The notes under the pieces: generated by a model
What the model was told of the DNA's origin: nothing
The model's database searches: none
The model's input: only the letters and a program-made list of their open reading frames with translations
Program-made: the position numbers and the translations under genes
Part shown: in pieces, positions 49,993-59,239 of the stretch
Numbering within the stretch: position 1 is the first letter of the stretch
Layout: every line of letters starts with the position of its first letter
Origin: Candidatus Saccharibacteria bacterium UBA6175
GTDB taxonomy: Bacteria; Patescibacteriota; Saccharimonadia; Saccharimonadales; Saccharimonadaceae
Length of the DNA stretch: 64,000 nt
NCBI GenBank assembly: GCA_002422915.1
Contig: DITV01000001.1
Span: forward strand, 37,036 to 101,035
Reading direction: 5' to 3'

Positions 49993-50980
49993 AGGTAAGT
50001 TAATTGGTGCACTCATCTCGATTACCGTGAGCCTGCTTCTTGTTGTCGGCGCTTCTTGGCTGTACTTTAATCGTCAACTAGTAGCCGATCAAGTGACGGT
50101 CTGGTCATTTGAGCCCTCAGCTTCCATTCAGGCTATTGAGGAGCGCATTAAACTGACTGAGCGAGGTCAGTTTTACTTCTACGTGACGCAACCCGTCGTT
50201 GCGGGAGCGGACGACTTTAACGTTGATTGTCCGCGACAAGAAGAAGACAGTCCCATCCTCGGTTGTTATACCCAGGGAAAAATGTTTATTTACGACATAA
50301 AAAATGCTGAACTTGACGGCATTAAAGAAGTAACTGCCGCCCACGAGATGTTGCATGCAGTCTGGGAGCGCACTTCTCAGCGAGACAAAGACCGGCTTGC
50401 CACACAGCTGCTCGCTGCATTTGAGCGAAATCGTACAGAAGAGTTATCGTCTCGAATTGCCTACTACGAACGTACTCAGCCTGGTGAAGTAATTAATGAG
50501 CTGCACTCCATCCTCCCGACAGAGTTTGCGGCGCTTTCTCCAGAGTTAGAAGAATACTACGCACGTTTTTTTGAAGATCGACAACTTATTGTTTCGCTTA
50601 ACGAGCAGTATAGTTCGGTGTTTAACGAGCTCGTGAATCAAATAGATACACTATACGATGAGATTAGCCGGCTTGGCGAACAGATAGAGATAGACCGGGC
50701 GAACTACAATGCCAGCGTTCTCGATCTTGACAGGGACATTACTTCTTTTAATCAGCGAGCTGATCTTGGGTCATTCTCGAGTCTGACTCAGTTTAATAGC
50801 GAACGTGCAGCACTTGTTTCGCGCTCAAACTCACTCGAGGCCTTTAGCACGCGCCTTGGAGGCGACATTGAGCGCTACAACCAGCTCCTGATTGAATATG
50901 AGGCTGTTGCGGCTCGACTCGAGTCATTAAACCGCAGTATCGATAGTATTAGCGAGCTTCAACAGGCGCCGAGTTTATAA
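49973..50980 (+). CDS. Membrane-anchored HExxH putative metalloprotease with coiled coil
   Basis: A protein of 335 residues with one N-terminal membrane helix (about 10-31) and the rest probably outside the cell. Residues 60-190 hold a compact domain with a cysteine pair (NVDCPRQ, LGCYTQG) and the zinc signature EVTAAHEMLHAVWER (His124, Glu125, His128). A possible third ligand is Glu in INELHSILPTE. Residues 200-330 are a long coiled coil (NELVNQIDTLYDEISRLGEQIE). I recall similar proteins in Firmicutes and CPR with no assigned function. The start is GTG 49973, after GGGGAAGG, inside the end of clpC, so expression is coupled to it. Confidence 0.75.
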   Translation: MLQPQHRGKLIGALISITVSLLLVVGASWLYFNRQLVADQVTVWSFEPSASIQAIEERIKLTERGQFYFYVTQPVVAGADDFNVDCPRQEEDSPILGCYTQGKMFIYDIKNAELDGIKEVTAAHEMLHAVWERTSQRDKDRLATQLLAAFERNRTEELSSRIAYYERTQPGEVINELHSILPTEFAALSPELEEYYARFFEDRQLIVSLNEQYSSVFNELVNQIDTLYDEISRLGEQIEIDRANYNASVLDLDRDITSFNQRADLGSFSSLTQFNSERAALVSRSNSLEAFSTRLGGDIERYNQLLIEYEAVAARLESLNRSIDSISELQQAPSL

Positions 50981-52332
50981 TGGCACGGTCACGCAGTCAG
51001 TTTGTGTGTCAACAGTGCGGCGCGACCTATAGTAAATGGGCTGGCCGCTGCGAGAATTGTGGTGAATGGAATACACTCGTCGAGCAAGCGATTAGCGCCG
51101 GTACTTCATCGGTTGCAAAAGCTGCTACAAGCGGCAAGCCACTAGAAGTGCAATCAATTCAATCGGTAGCTCCCGATGATACAAAAGCGCGGTTGAGCAC
51201 CGGAGAACCCGAGCTGGACATAGTGCTTGGCGGGGGGATTCTTAAAGGAGCGGTTGTATTGCTTGCTGGTCAGCCAGGGATAGGAAAAAGTACCCTTCTT
51301 CTTCAAGTCACTGCCCATGTTGCAAAATCAAATAAAGTGCTCTATGTCAGTGGAGAAGAGTCGGCAAGCCAGGTAAGTGTACGGGCGCGACGGCTGGGTG
51401 CGGAGAACTCAGAACAGCTCGATTTCGCTGCAAGTACCAATGCGAATGACATTGCCGCTTCAATTCGCGCTGGTACCTATTCGCTGGTGATTGTCGATTC
51501 AATTCAAACCCTCTCTATTGATGAGATCAGCAGTGCCCCTGGAACCGTGAGCCAAATTACCAATAGTAGTAATGTCTTGATTAGAGCGGCAAAGGATTCT
51601 GGAACGGCTGTCGTGTTGGTGGGTCATGTGACAAAAGAGGGAAGTATCGCTGGTCCAAAAGTGCTCGAACATTTAGTCGATGTTGTGTTGCAGTTTGAGG
51701 GTGACCGGTACGGTGGCTTCAAGATTGTTCGTGCTATGAAAAATCGATTTGGCTCCACCAACGAAGCGGCACTGTTTGAAATGGACGAACAGGGCCTCAG
51801 GGCCGTTGAGAACCCGTCTGCGGCACTTCTCGCCGAGCGTAATCCAGCAGATGGGTCCGTCGTGCTGGCAACGTTAGAGGGTACGAGGCCGCTCTTAGTA
51901 GAGATTCAAGCACTTGTTCATCCGACATCTTTCGGGTATCCTAAGCGTACGGCCAGCGGATTTGATCTTAATAGGCTTAATCTACTCATTGCAGTAATTG
52001 AGCGTCGAACAAAATTGAATTTATCTGACAAAGACATTTATATCAATGTTGTCGGTGGCCTAAAACTGAGTGATCAAGCAGCTGACCTTGCGATTTGCAT
52101 GGCAATCGCTAGCGCAGCAGCCGGAAGAAGGATTGACGATCAAACTGTTGTGTTTGGTGAAGTCGGTCTTGGCGGCGAGGTTCGTTCGGTAATTGCCGTT
52201 GAAAAACGAATTGCTGAGGCAAAGAAACTTGGCTTCACTCGGGCAGTGGGTCCCAAAACAGCCACAAAACATTCATTTATCACTGGTGTCAGCGATGTGC
52301 GCTCAGCACTCGTTGACTACCTCCAAAAGTAA
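50980..52332 (+). CDS. radA: DNA repair protein RadA
   Basis: A RecA-like, DnaB-type helicase that extends branches during recombination and natural transformation. Its 450 residues are standard. Seen: the N-terminal zinc finger CQQCGATYSKWAGRCENCGE (four cysteines), Walker A GQPGIGKSTLLLQ, YVSGEESASQVSVRARRLG, the KNRFGSTNEAALFEM motif typical of RadA, and a C-terminal Lon-like domain (IYINVVGGLKLSDQAADLA). The ATG overlaps the previous stop by 1 bp (TAATG). Confidence 0.97.
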   Translation: MARSRSQFVCQQCGATYSKWAGRCENCGEWNTLVEQAISAGTSSVAKAATSGKPLEVQSIQSVAPDDTKARLSTGEPELDIVLGGGILKGAVVLLAGQPGIGKSTLLLQVTAHVAKSNKVLYVSGEESASQVSVRARRLGAENSEQLDFAASTNANDIAASIRAGTYSLVIVDSIQTLSIDEISSAPGTVSQITNSSNVLIRAAKDSGTAVVLVGHVTKEGSIAGPKVLEHLVDVVLQFEGDRYGGFKIVRAMKNRFGSTNEAALFEMDEQGLRAVENPSAALLAERNPADGSVVLATLEGTRPLLVEIQALVHPTSFGYPKRTASGFDLNRLNLLIAVIERRTKLNLSDKDIYINVVGGLKLSDQAADLAICMAIASAAAGRRIDDQTVVFGEVGLGGEVRSVIAVEKRIAEAKKLGFTRAVGPKTATKHSFITGVSDVRSALVDYLQK

Positions 52333-52340
52333 GGAACCAT

Positions 52341-53228
52341 ATGGAATCAATCATTATCGCAGTGTTGCTGCTTATTGCAGCGCAAACGAGTTTTTTGGTG
52401 TATAGCCAAGTCAAGAAAAGTAAACATTCAAAGAAGCAGCATATGCCCGTATTCGTTGACACATCTGTTCTTATCGATGGTCGTATCGTGAGTATTGCGG
52501 CGTCGGGTTTTATAACCAGTACACTGTTTATCCCTCGCAGTGTGGTGGGAGAACTGCAATTTTTAGCAGACAACGGTGACAGTGAAAAGCGTACGCGTGC
52601 CCGGCATGGACTTGATGTTGTGCGAGAACTTCAATCCCTTGCTCAGGCAACCGTCGAAATTTTTGCTGATAGCACGACAGCTGAAGAAGGAGTCGATAAT
52701 CGGCTTTTGAAACTGGCTAAAGAGTACAACGGCGCAATTTGTACCATCGATTTCAACTTGAACAAAGTGGCTCAAGTAGAGGGAATCCCTGTTCTCAACG
52801 TGAACGATCTTGCTAAGACGCTGAGGATGGCGTATCTACCGGGTGAACGACTCCAGCTTGAATTGAACCAGCGTGGCAATGACCAGCACCAAGCAGTCGG
52901 GCATCTCTCTGACGGCACAATGGTTGTCGTTGAGCATGCCAGCTCACAGATCGGTAAAACAGTAGAGGTTGAATTTATTCGTAGTCTTCAGACAGCAGCT
53001 GGAAAAATGATGTTTGCGCGACTAGTTGGGGCTGAAAAAAAACAAGTGGCCCAAAAACCAGCGAAGCAGCCGCGTGTTACCCGTGAACCTCGTGCTGCCC
53101 AGCGGCAGCCACAAAAGCTACAAGAGCAGACACCACGATCCCCTCGCCAGCAGAGTCAGCAACGACGCCGCGGGCCAAAGACCAACGAAGATCGATTGGT
53201 TGAGCTTGCAAACCAACAAGACAGCTAG
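52341..53228 (+). CDS. PIN-TRAM domain protein (YacL-like) with basic C-terminal tail
   Basis: A predicted RNA-binding ribonuclease. Seen: an N-terminal membrane helix (about 4-22); a PIN domain with the acidic sites VFVDTSVLIDGR, GELQFLADN, NRLLKLAKEYNGAICTIDFNLN; a TRAM domain (about 175-230, GERLQLELNQRGNDQHQAVGHL); and a 65-residue tail rich in Gln, Arg, Lys and Pro (RQPQKLQEQTPRSPRQQSQQ), which may bind nucleic acid or ribosomes. Firmicute YacL lies in a radA (sms) neighbourhood too, so synteny agrees. Its stop directly abuts the convergent PBP1A gene with no spacer. Confidence 0.88.
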   Translation: MESIIIAVLLLIAAQTSFLVYSQVKKSKHSKKQHMPVFVDTSVLIDGRIVSIAASGFITSTLFIPRSVVGELQFLADNGDSEKRTRARHGLDVVRELQSLAQATVEIFADSTTAEEGVDNRLLKLAKEYNGAICTIDFNLNKVAQVEGIPVLNVNDLAKTLRMAYLPGERLQLELNQRGNDQHQAVGHLSDGTMVVVEHASSQIGKTVEVEFIRSLQTAAGKMMFARLVGAEKKQVAQKPAKQPRVTREPRAAQRQPQKLQEQTPRSPRQQSQQRRRGPKTNEDRLVELANQQDS

Positions 53229-55868
53229 TTAGTATGTTTTCGTCGCTGAATAGAGACCCGTATCGGTAACGGTTACGGACACTTTTCCTGCAGGCGAGTC
53301 GTCACCTTCGTAGCGTGCAGTGTAGTTGTTGCCAACCTTTGTAACGGTAAGGGCAGCGCCGTTGACGGCAATCGTCACTGGTGTGTCGCCAAGCGCAAAG
53401 GTTCCTTGTGTCACGCTGACGGTAATGTTCCATGTATCACCGGGTCCTGCTGAAATAGTCGCGTTCGCGCCAAGCGAAGGCTTGATATCGTTACAGTTAT
53501 GGACATCATCGTCTTCAGTGGCATTGTAGCCTGCGGGAGCACCTGTGTATGCAGGTTTTTTTGTGACGGGATCGATTGTCTTTATAACATCTAACTCAAT
53601 ACGGGCTCCAGCTGGTGTACAGTCCGTCGCTTTCTTTTTAGAGACCTTGTCAAAGGCAAGCTTATCGCTTGACTGACCTTGCGTACGGCTCCACCACGAC
53701 GGGTAAAGGTCTGCGCCAACTCTTTGTATGCCTTGCGGCGCCGAGAACCAGTCTCCGCTTTTCCAGCGGCCATCTTGCGCATATACCTCTTTGTGAGCAA
53801 ACTCCATTACTTTGGCGACAATGGGGCTTCCGAGCGAAGAGGTGCCATTACGAAGGATAGTTGTGTCGGGGTTACCAAGCCATACCCCCATGGTGAGTGC
53901 AGGGCTGTAGCTGAGCATCCATAGGTCTTTGGCGTTTCCACCCTTGTCTGATGTTCCTGTTTTTGTTGCCGTTTTGACGCCCGGGATGTTCTTCGCTGGA
54001 TAATTTCCGAGCGAAGCGCTCGCGTTCACGTCGGTCAGGATATCGCTGATGATAAACGCAGACTGTTCGCTGATTATACGATCACCTTCAACATCTGCCC
54101 ATTTTTTGAGCGTCTCGCCACTGTTATTTTTTACTTCTAATACTGATGACTGTGGTTTATAGACGCCACCTCGAGCCAGTGAGGTGTAGGCGTTTACCAG
54201 ATCAACCTGCCGTACGCCACAGCCTCCGATCGCAAGGGCAAGGCCGGCGGTACGATCATCACCAACGCTACAGTAACTCGAAGCGCCCATGTCACGAATC
54301 GTTTGTAGTGTGGGGCTCACATCCTCTTCTGTTCCGGCATCATTAATGAACATCGCCTTAACTGCCGGAATGTTGCGTGAGCTGGCGAGACTTGTTCGTA
54401 CGGTGATGTCACCTTTAAATGAGCGGTCGGCATTTTGTAGCTTTGCGCCGTAAATCTCGTCAATTGGCTCGTCTTTTAGAATCGATCCACTTCCATAATT
54501 TCTTTGGCCCTCTGGTTTTTGTTCAAAGAGTTTTGCATAGACGAATGACTTAACCGAAGACCCCGGTTGAATATAAGCGGTCGCTGCGTTGTCTTGGCCA
54601 AAACCTTCGTAGGTAAAGTCACGGCTTCCTACAAGCGCAACGATTTGTCCGGTTTGGGAGTCGGCGACGGTCGCCGCTCCGTTAGAGAATCCGGCAAAAG
54701 AGGGGACGAATGAATTGAACATGTCGTTCATGGCCTCTTCGAGCTTATTTTGAATACGAATATCGAGCGTTGTTGTAACGCTGAGTCCACCGCGACCAAC
54801 AGTTGCTTTACCAAGTTCTTGTTCGAGTTGTGCTCGCACCATCTGGACGAAGTGTGGTGCTTTGATACCTTCGTACTGGCTTGAAGCTGGCTTAATGGTA
54901 TCAAGAATCGCCACCGCCTTGGCTTCGTCTTCTTGCTCCTTTGTGATGTAACCTACCTCGCGCATTGCACGTAGGACGGAGTGCTGGCGATCGATGAGGC
55001 CGGGGTGACCAGCGACATTGTATGGATCATAGACGGATGGATTTTGAGGAATCGCAGCCAGTAGCGACGCTTCTGCTAATGTCAGGTCTTTGGCTGACTT
55101 GCCGAAGTAGGTTTGCGCACCTGATTCGGCACCGTTTCGTCGTCCACCATATGGCGATTCGTTCAGGTAGAGGGTTAGGATCTGGTCTTTGTCATACATA
55201 CGCTCAATCTCAATTGCTAAGATCAGCTCTTTAATCTTACGAGGAATGCCACCAAAACTACGATCGGCCGCTTCGTCAGCGAAGAACACTTGTTTTACTA
55301 GCTGTTGAGTGAGGGTCGAGCCACCCTGAACATCGCCACCGGTGGCATTATTGACCGCTGCACGGATGGTACCCGAGATACTCACCCCTGTATGAGTATA
55401 GAAATCACGGTCTTCAATCGCGACAGTTGCCTTTTTTAGGTTATCGCTGAGGTCTTTACTCTCGACAACGAGTTTGTAGTTGCCGTCACCCTTATCTTCC
55501 CAGAGGAGCTCTCCATTTCGGTCGTAGTACTTGGTAACGGTCGATTGGACACGTTTGTCAATTTCACCAGGACGGATTTGGTCGAGGTCTTTGCGGAAAT
55601 AGGCGAAAAGAATGCCGGTAAAGAGCGCAAGGATGAGAATACCAACACCGGCGATCTTCAGTGCCATAAGAATGCCTTGCTTACTAAACCAATAGGCCCA
55701 GAAGCGCTTAGGGTGTAAACGGTAGAAGAACCGCTTTACAGGGTGCTTAGGGAGGGTTGCTAAGTATTCGGCACGGCGGCGCGAGTGAGCGTCTCGCTTT
55801 GTCTTAAAGCGTTTAGTGAGATTCGAATACACGCTCAACGTGCGTGATGTTGGTTTCTTCTTAGCCAC
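53229..55868 (-). CDS. Bifunctional penicillin-binding protein 1A
   Basis: A membrane-bound peptidoglycan glycosyltransferase/transpeptidase of 879 residues. Seen: a basic cytoplasmic N-terminus; one membrane helix (about 67-90, MALKIAGVGILILALFTGIL); a GT51 domain with VAIEDRDFYTHTGVS and GGSTLTQQLVKQVFF; a transpeptidase domain with the nucleophile PGSSVKSFVYAK (SxxK), SSRN (SxN) and TATKTGTSDKG (KTG). It ends in an Ig-like beta domain of about 100 residues (TWNITVSVTQGTFALGD). Possession of a wall polymerase fits a monoderm cell. The start is GTG 55868 after GAGGA, and TATAAT (55902-55907, minus strand) is upstream. Confidence 0.95.
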   Translation of the reverse strand: MAKKKPTSRTLSVYSNLTKRFKTKRDAHSRRRAEYLATLPKHPVKRFFYRLHPKRFWAYWFSKQGILMALKIAGVGILILALFTGILFAYFRKDLDQIRPGEIDKRVQSTVTKYYDRNGELLWEDKGDGNYKLVVESKDLSDNLKKATVAIEDRDFYTHTGVSISGTIRAAVNNATGGDVQGGSTLTQQLVKQVFFADEAADRSFGGIPRKIKELILAIEIERMYDKDQILTLYLNESPYGGRRNGAESGAQTYFGKSAKDLTLAEASLLAAIPQNPSVYDPYNVAGHPGLIDRQHSVLRAMREVGYITKEQEDEAKAVAILDTIKPASSQYEGIKAPHFVQMVRAQLEQELGKATVGRGGLSVTTTLDIRIQNKLEEAMNDMFNSFVPSFAGFSNGAATVADSQTGQIVALVGSRDFTYEGFGQDNAATAYIQPGSSVKSFVYAKLFEQKPEGQRNYGSGSILKDEPIDEIYGAKLQNADRSFKGDITVRTSLASSRNIPAVKAMFINDAGTEEDVSPTLQTIRDMGASSYCSVGDDRTAGLALAIGGCGVRQVDLVNAYTSLARGGVYKPQSSVLEVKNNSGETLKKWADVEGDRIISEQSAFIISDILTDVNASASLGNYPAKNIPGVKTATKTGTSDKGGNAKDLWMLSYSPALTMGVWLGNPDTTILRNGTSSLGSPIVAKVMEFAHKEVYAQDGRWKSGDWFSAPQGIQRVGADLYPSWWSRTQGQSSDKLAFDKVSKKKATDCTPAGARIELDVIKTIDPVTKKPAYTGAPAGYNATEDDDVHNCNDIKPSLGANATISAGPGDTWNITVSVTQGTFALGDTPVTIAVNGAALTVTKVGNNYTARYEGDDSPAGKVSVTVTDTGLYSATKTY

Positions 55869-55901
55869 GGTTCCTCATTTTCATAAGCTGTTTCAGCTTC
55901 C

Positions 55902-55907
55902 ATTATA
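55902..55907 (-). promoter_or_regulatory. -10 box of PBP1A gene
   Basis: TATAAT on the minus strand, about 34 bp before GTG 55868; divergent from the tyrS promoter. Confidence 0.55.
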
Positions 55908-55942
55908 GCATCAATTACCGTGCGCAATATCTGAATGTTTGC

Positions 55943-55948
55943 TATACT
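55943..55948 (+). promoter_or_regulatory. -10 box of tyrS
   Basis: TATACT, with an AGAGGAG Shine-Dalgarno (55965-55971) before ATG 55978. Confidence 0.65.
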
Positions 55949-55977
55949 ACCAAGGATAAAACAGAGAGGAGAACGAG

Positions 55978-57192
55978 ATGGCACTTTCCGAAGAGCTTCA
56001 GTGGCGAGGATTCGTCAATCAGATGACATTTGCCGATATCACCGAGCTTGATAAGGGGCCACTGACGTTCTATTGGGGGGTTGATCCTAGCTCTGACAGC
56101 ATGACAATTGGTAACTTTGCCGCCGCCATGATGGTGCGGCACTTTATTGATGCGGGCCACAAGGCTATTTTGCTTGTTGGTGGTGCCACTGGGATGATCG
56201 GTGACCCTGATGGTAAAAAGGACGAGCGAAACCTCCTCAGTCTTGAAGATATTGAGCGCAATAAGCGGGGCATAGCCGAGCAGTATAAGCGAGTCTTCGC
56301 GGGAAAAGATTTTTCGATTGTCGACAACTACGACTGGTTTAAAGATATTAATTATCTTGATTTTCTTCGGACAGTCGGTAAGCACGTGCCGCTCAGCCAA
56401 ATGCTTGGCCGAGAATTCGTTCAATCACGTCTTGGAGAAGATGGCTCAGGGATTAGTTACGCCGAATTTAGCTACGCTTTGATTCAAGGCTTTGATTTCT
56501 TACACCTCTACCGTGAACACGGTGCAACCCTTCAGCTCTGTGGTGCCGACCAGTGGGGGAACTCGATTGCTGGTGTTGACCTGATTCGTCGTCTTGAAGG
56601 TGCTCAAGCGCATGTATACTCAACCCCGCTTATCATGAATAAAGCAACCGGCCTTAAGTTCGGTAAATCTGAAGATGGTGCCGTTTGGCTTGATGAAACC
56701 AAGACGAGTGTGTACGCGTTCTACCAGTTTTGGCTCAATGTTGATGACGAGGGGGCCGCTGATTATGCCAAAACCTTCACGCTTCTTTCACGAGAAGAAA
56801 TTGAAGAGATTGCACGGTTAGCTCGTGATGAACCACAGACCCGGGAAGCGCAGAAGCGGTTAGCGCGGGCAGTCACCACTATTGTCCATGGTGAGGAGCG
56901 TATGAAGAATGTCGAACGAGTCACCGAAGCACTGTTTGGTTCGCTTGAAATCTCTTCACTCAGCGACGAAGAGATTGATATGCTTGCTCAAGAGATCCCG
57001 ACGGACCATGCAGGAACGTCATTGATCGAAGCATTGGTGGGTGCATCTTTTGCGAAAAGTAATGGCGAAGCAAGGCGACTTATTGAAGCAGGCGCTATTT
57101 CACTGAACAATGAGAAAGTAATCGTTGACCAAGAAGTTCCGGCACGAACACTGATTAAGAAGGGCAAGAATAGCTTTATTCTTGTTCGTTAG
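55978..57192 (+). CDS. tyrS: Tyrosine-tRNA ligase
   Basis: A class I synthetase joining tyrosine to tRNA-Tyr; 404 residues. Seen: TFYWGVDPSSDSMTIGNF, where the HIGH motif is degenerate to TIGN; the substrate strand LQLCGADQWGNSIAGVDLI; KFGKSEDGAVWL, the KMSKS equivalent; and a C-terminal S4 RNA-binding domain (ARRLIEAGAISLNNEKV). The KFGKS form is usual for bacterial TyrRS of the TyrS1 type. recG starts 6 bp after the stop. Confidence 0.96.
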   Translation: MALSEELQWRGFVNQMTFADITELDKGPLTFYWGVDPSSDSMTIGNFAAAMMVRHFIDAGHKAILLVGGATGMIGDPDGKKDERNLLSLEDIERNKRGIAEQYKRVFAGKDFSIVDNYDWFKDINYLDFLRTVGKHVPLSQMLGREFVQSRLGEDGSGISYAEFSYALIQGFDFLHLYREHGATLQLCGADQWGNSIAGVDLIRRLEGAQAHVYSTPLIMNKATGLKFGKSEDGAVWLDETKTSVYAFYQFWLNVDDEGAADYAKTFTLLSREEIEEIARLARDEPQTREAQKRLARAVTTIVHGEERMKNVERVTEALFGSLEISSLSDEEIDMLAQEIPTDHAGTSLIEALVGASFAKSNGEARRLIEAGAISLNNEKVIVDQEVPARTLIKKGKNSFILVR

Positions 57193-57198
57193 GCTGCG

Positions 57199-59229
57199 AT
57201 GAACCCCGGCGCATCGATCGAGCTGGTGAAGGGGATTGGTGAAAAGACCGCCCAGCAGCTTCGTGCCGGTGGCATTCACACGATTTATGACCTGATTACG
57301 TTCTTGCCTCGCACATATGAGGATTTTTCGAATGTTCAATCTATTAGCGAGATCCAGCCGGGAAATATTACGATCAAGGCCCGTTGCGAGAAAGTTTCGA
57401 CACGACCTGTCCGGCGTGGTATGCGCATTACGACTGCAACGCTCGCTGATGAAACGGGAAAAATTCAGGCTGTGTGGTTTAATCAACCTTACAGAGAGAA
57501 GCAGTTAAAAACTGGCGAGGAGTTCCTTTTCACCGGGTTGTTTGAATTTACCTACAACCGCTATCAGCTGACAAATCCCAGTGCCGAAAAAACAGCTGAC
57601 GTTCCTAAAACCGCCCAGCAGTTGCTGCCGGTCTACCGAATGGTGCAAGGTTTGAAAGTTGCCCAGCTACGAAAACTGCTTACTCAGGTCCAGCCGTTAA
57701 TTGGGCGGCTGGCCGAGACGTTACCGCAACGATTGCTAGAGACCGAACACCTTATGCCACGCGGAGAGGCGCTTCAGGCGATGCACTTTCCTGTATCGGC
57801 CGAAACACTCGCGAAAGCCCGCGAGCGACTCGGGTTCGAAGAGCTCTTTAGCCTCGTATTGGCTAGTCAATTGAACAAAAAAGAGATTGCCCAGCTAAAA
57901 GGATGGCAGATTCCTTTCGATGTGAGGGTGGTAAAAGAGTTTGTGGCTCAGCTTCCATTTCAACTGACCAACGCTCAGCGGGTTGCCGCATGGGAGATAT
58001 TGCAAGATTTTGAGAAGCAGTCTCCGATGAATCGACTACTCCAGGGTGATGTTGGCTCGGGTAAGACGGTCGTAGCGGGGTTAGCGGCGCGTCAAGCGGC
58101 CCATCATGGCTTTCAAACAGCGATTATGGCGCCAACCGAGATTCTGGCGTCACAACACGCCGAGACGCTTCACCGGCTCCTTGCACCGTTTGGGGTGTCG
58201 GTGAGTTTGCTGACAGGGAGCGTCAAGGGCCAAGCTCGAGCGGCCATTTATAAAGCAATTGCCAACGGCGAGGTGGATGTGGTGGTTGGCACGCACGCCT
58301 TGATTCAATCAAGCGTGTCATTTGCAAAACTCGGCTTTGTGGTGATCGATGAGCAGCACCGTTTTGGCGTGAAACAGCGACAGGCGTTACTTGCAAAAGC
58401 CGAGAAACTACCGCACTTACTTGCCATGACGGCAACGCCTATACCAAGAAGCCTTGCTCTCACGGTGTATGGTGAGCTGTCAATCTCAATTTTGAATGAG
58501 CGCCCGAAAGATCGCAAAGACATCATTACAAAGATCTGGTCACCCAATAGCCGTCCGCAGCTTTATACGCTTGTAGATGAGCAGCTTGCCCAAGGCCGCC
58601 AAGCCTATGTTATATGTAACCTGATTGACGATAATCCCGAGAACGAGCTAAAGAGCGTCCAGGCAGAGTACAAACGGCTACGAGTGGGTGAATTCGTGCA
58701 TCGCCGGATTGGCTTGTTGCATGGTAAGCTGAAGCCGTCCGAGAAAGAAGCGGTGATGAAGCAATTTGCGGCCGGTGAACTTGACATTTTGGTGAGCACG
58801 ACCGTGGTTGAGGTGGGGGTAGACGTGCCGAACGCCACTATCATTATTATTGAAGACGCCGATCGATTTGGGCTTGCACAGCTTCACCAGCTTCGTGGCC
58901 GCGTGGGGAGAAGTGGCCATCAAAGTTACTGCTATCTTATGGTGAGTAGTTCAAAAGCACCAAGCAAGCGTTTGAAAGAAGTAGAGAAAAGCAATGACGG
59001 GTTTTATCTTGCCGAGGTTGACCTTGAGATGCGTGGGCCAGGTGAGGTCTATGGGCGCGCTCAACACGGTGAACTCAATCTTCAGGTGGCCAGTCTCGCT
59101 GACAGTAAGGTGATTCAAAGGGCATCTCGAGCGGCTGAGCGGTTTATTGCATCTGGCGAAGATTTGCTACACTATACAGAGTTAGCAAAGCAAGTATCGC
59201 AGTATCAACGATTGACGACGCTCAATTAA
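57199..59229 (+). CDS. recG: ATP-dependent DNA helicase RecG
   Basis: Remodels stalled replication forks and Holliday junctions; 676 residues. Seen: an N-terminal wedge OB fold (IYDLITFLPRTYEDFS, ATLADETGKIQAVWFNQPY), helicase motif I LLQGDVGSGKTVVAGLAA, Ia IMAPTEILASQHAETL, II VVIDEQHRFGVKQRQAL, III LAMTATPIPRSLALT, V STTVVEVGVDVPNAT and VI QLHQLRGRVGRSGHQSYC. It sits in a run tyrS-recG-hydrolase-rsmD with short spacers (6 and 10 bp, then 4-bp overlap), so these are probably one transcript. Confidence 0.97.
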   Translation: MNPGASIELVKGIGEKTAQQLRAGGIHTIYDLITFLPRTYEDFSNVQSISEIQPGNITIKARCEKVSTRPVRRGMRITTATLADETGKIQAVWFNQPYREKQLKTGEEFLFTGLFEFTYNRYQLTNPSAEKTADVPKTAQQLLPVYRMVQGLKVAQLRKLLTQVQPLIGRLAETLPQRLLETEHLMPRGEALQAMHFPVSAETLAKARERLGFEELFSLVLASQLNKKEIAQLKGWQIPFDVRVVKEFVAQLPFQLTNAQRVAAWEILQDFEKQSPMNRLLQGDVGSGKTVVAGLAARQAAHHGFQTAIMAPTEILASQHAETLHRLLAPFGVSVSLLTGSVKGQARAAIYKAIANGEVDVVVGTHALIQSSVSFAKLGFVVIDEQHRFGVKQRQALLAKAEKLPHLLAMTATPIPRSLALTVYGELSISILNERPKDRKDIITKIWSPNSRPQLYTLVDEQLAQGRQAYVICNLIDDNPENELKSVQAEYKRLRVGEFVHRRIGLLHGKLKPSEKEAVMKQFAAGELDILVSTTVVEVGVDVPNATIIIIEDADRFGLAQLHQLRGRVGRSGHQSYCYLMVSSSKAPSKRLKEVEKSNDGFYLAEVDLEMRGPGEVYGRAQHGELNLQVASLADSKVIQRASRAAERFIASGEDLLHYTELAKQVSQYQRLTTLN

Positions 59230-59239
59230 TTACACACAT

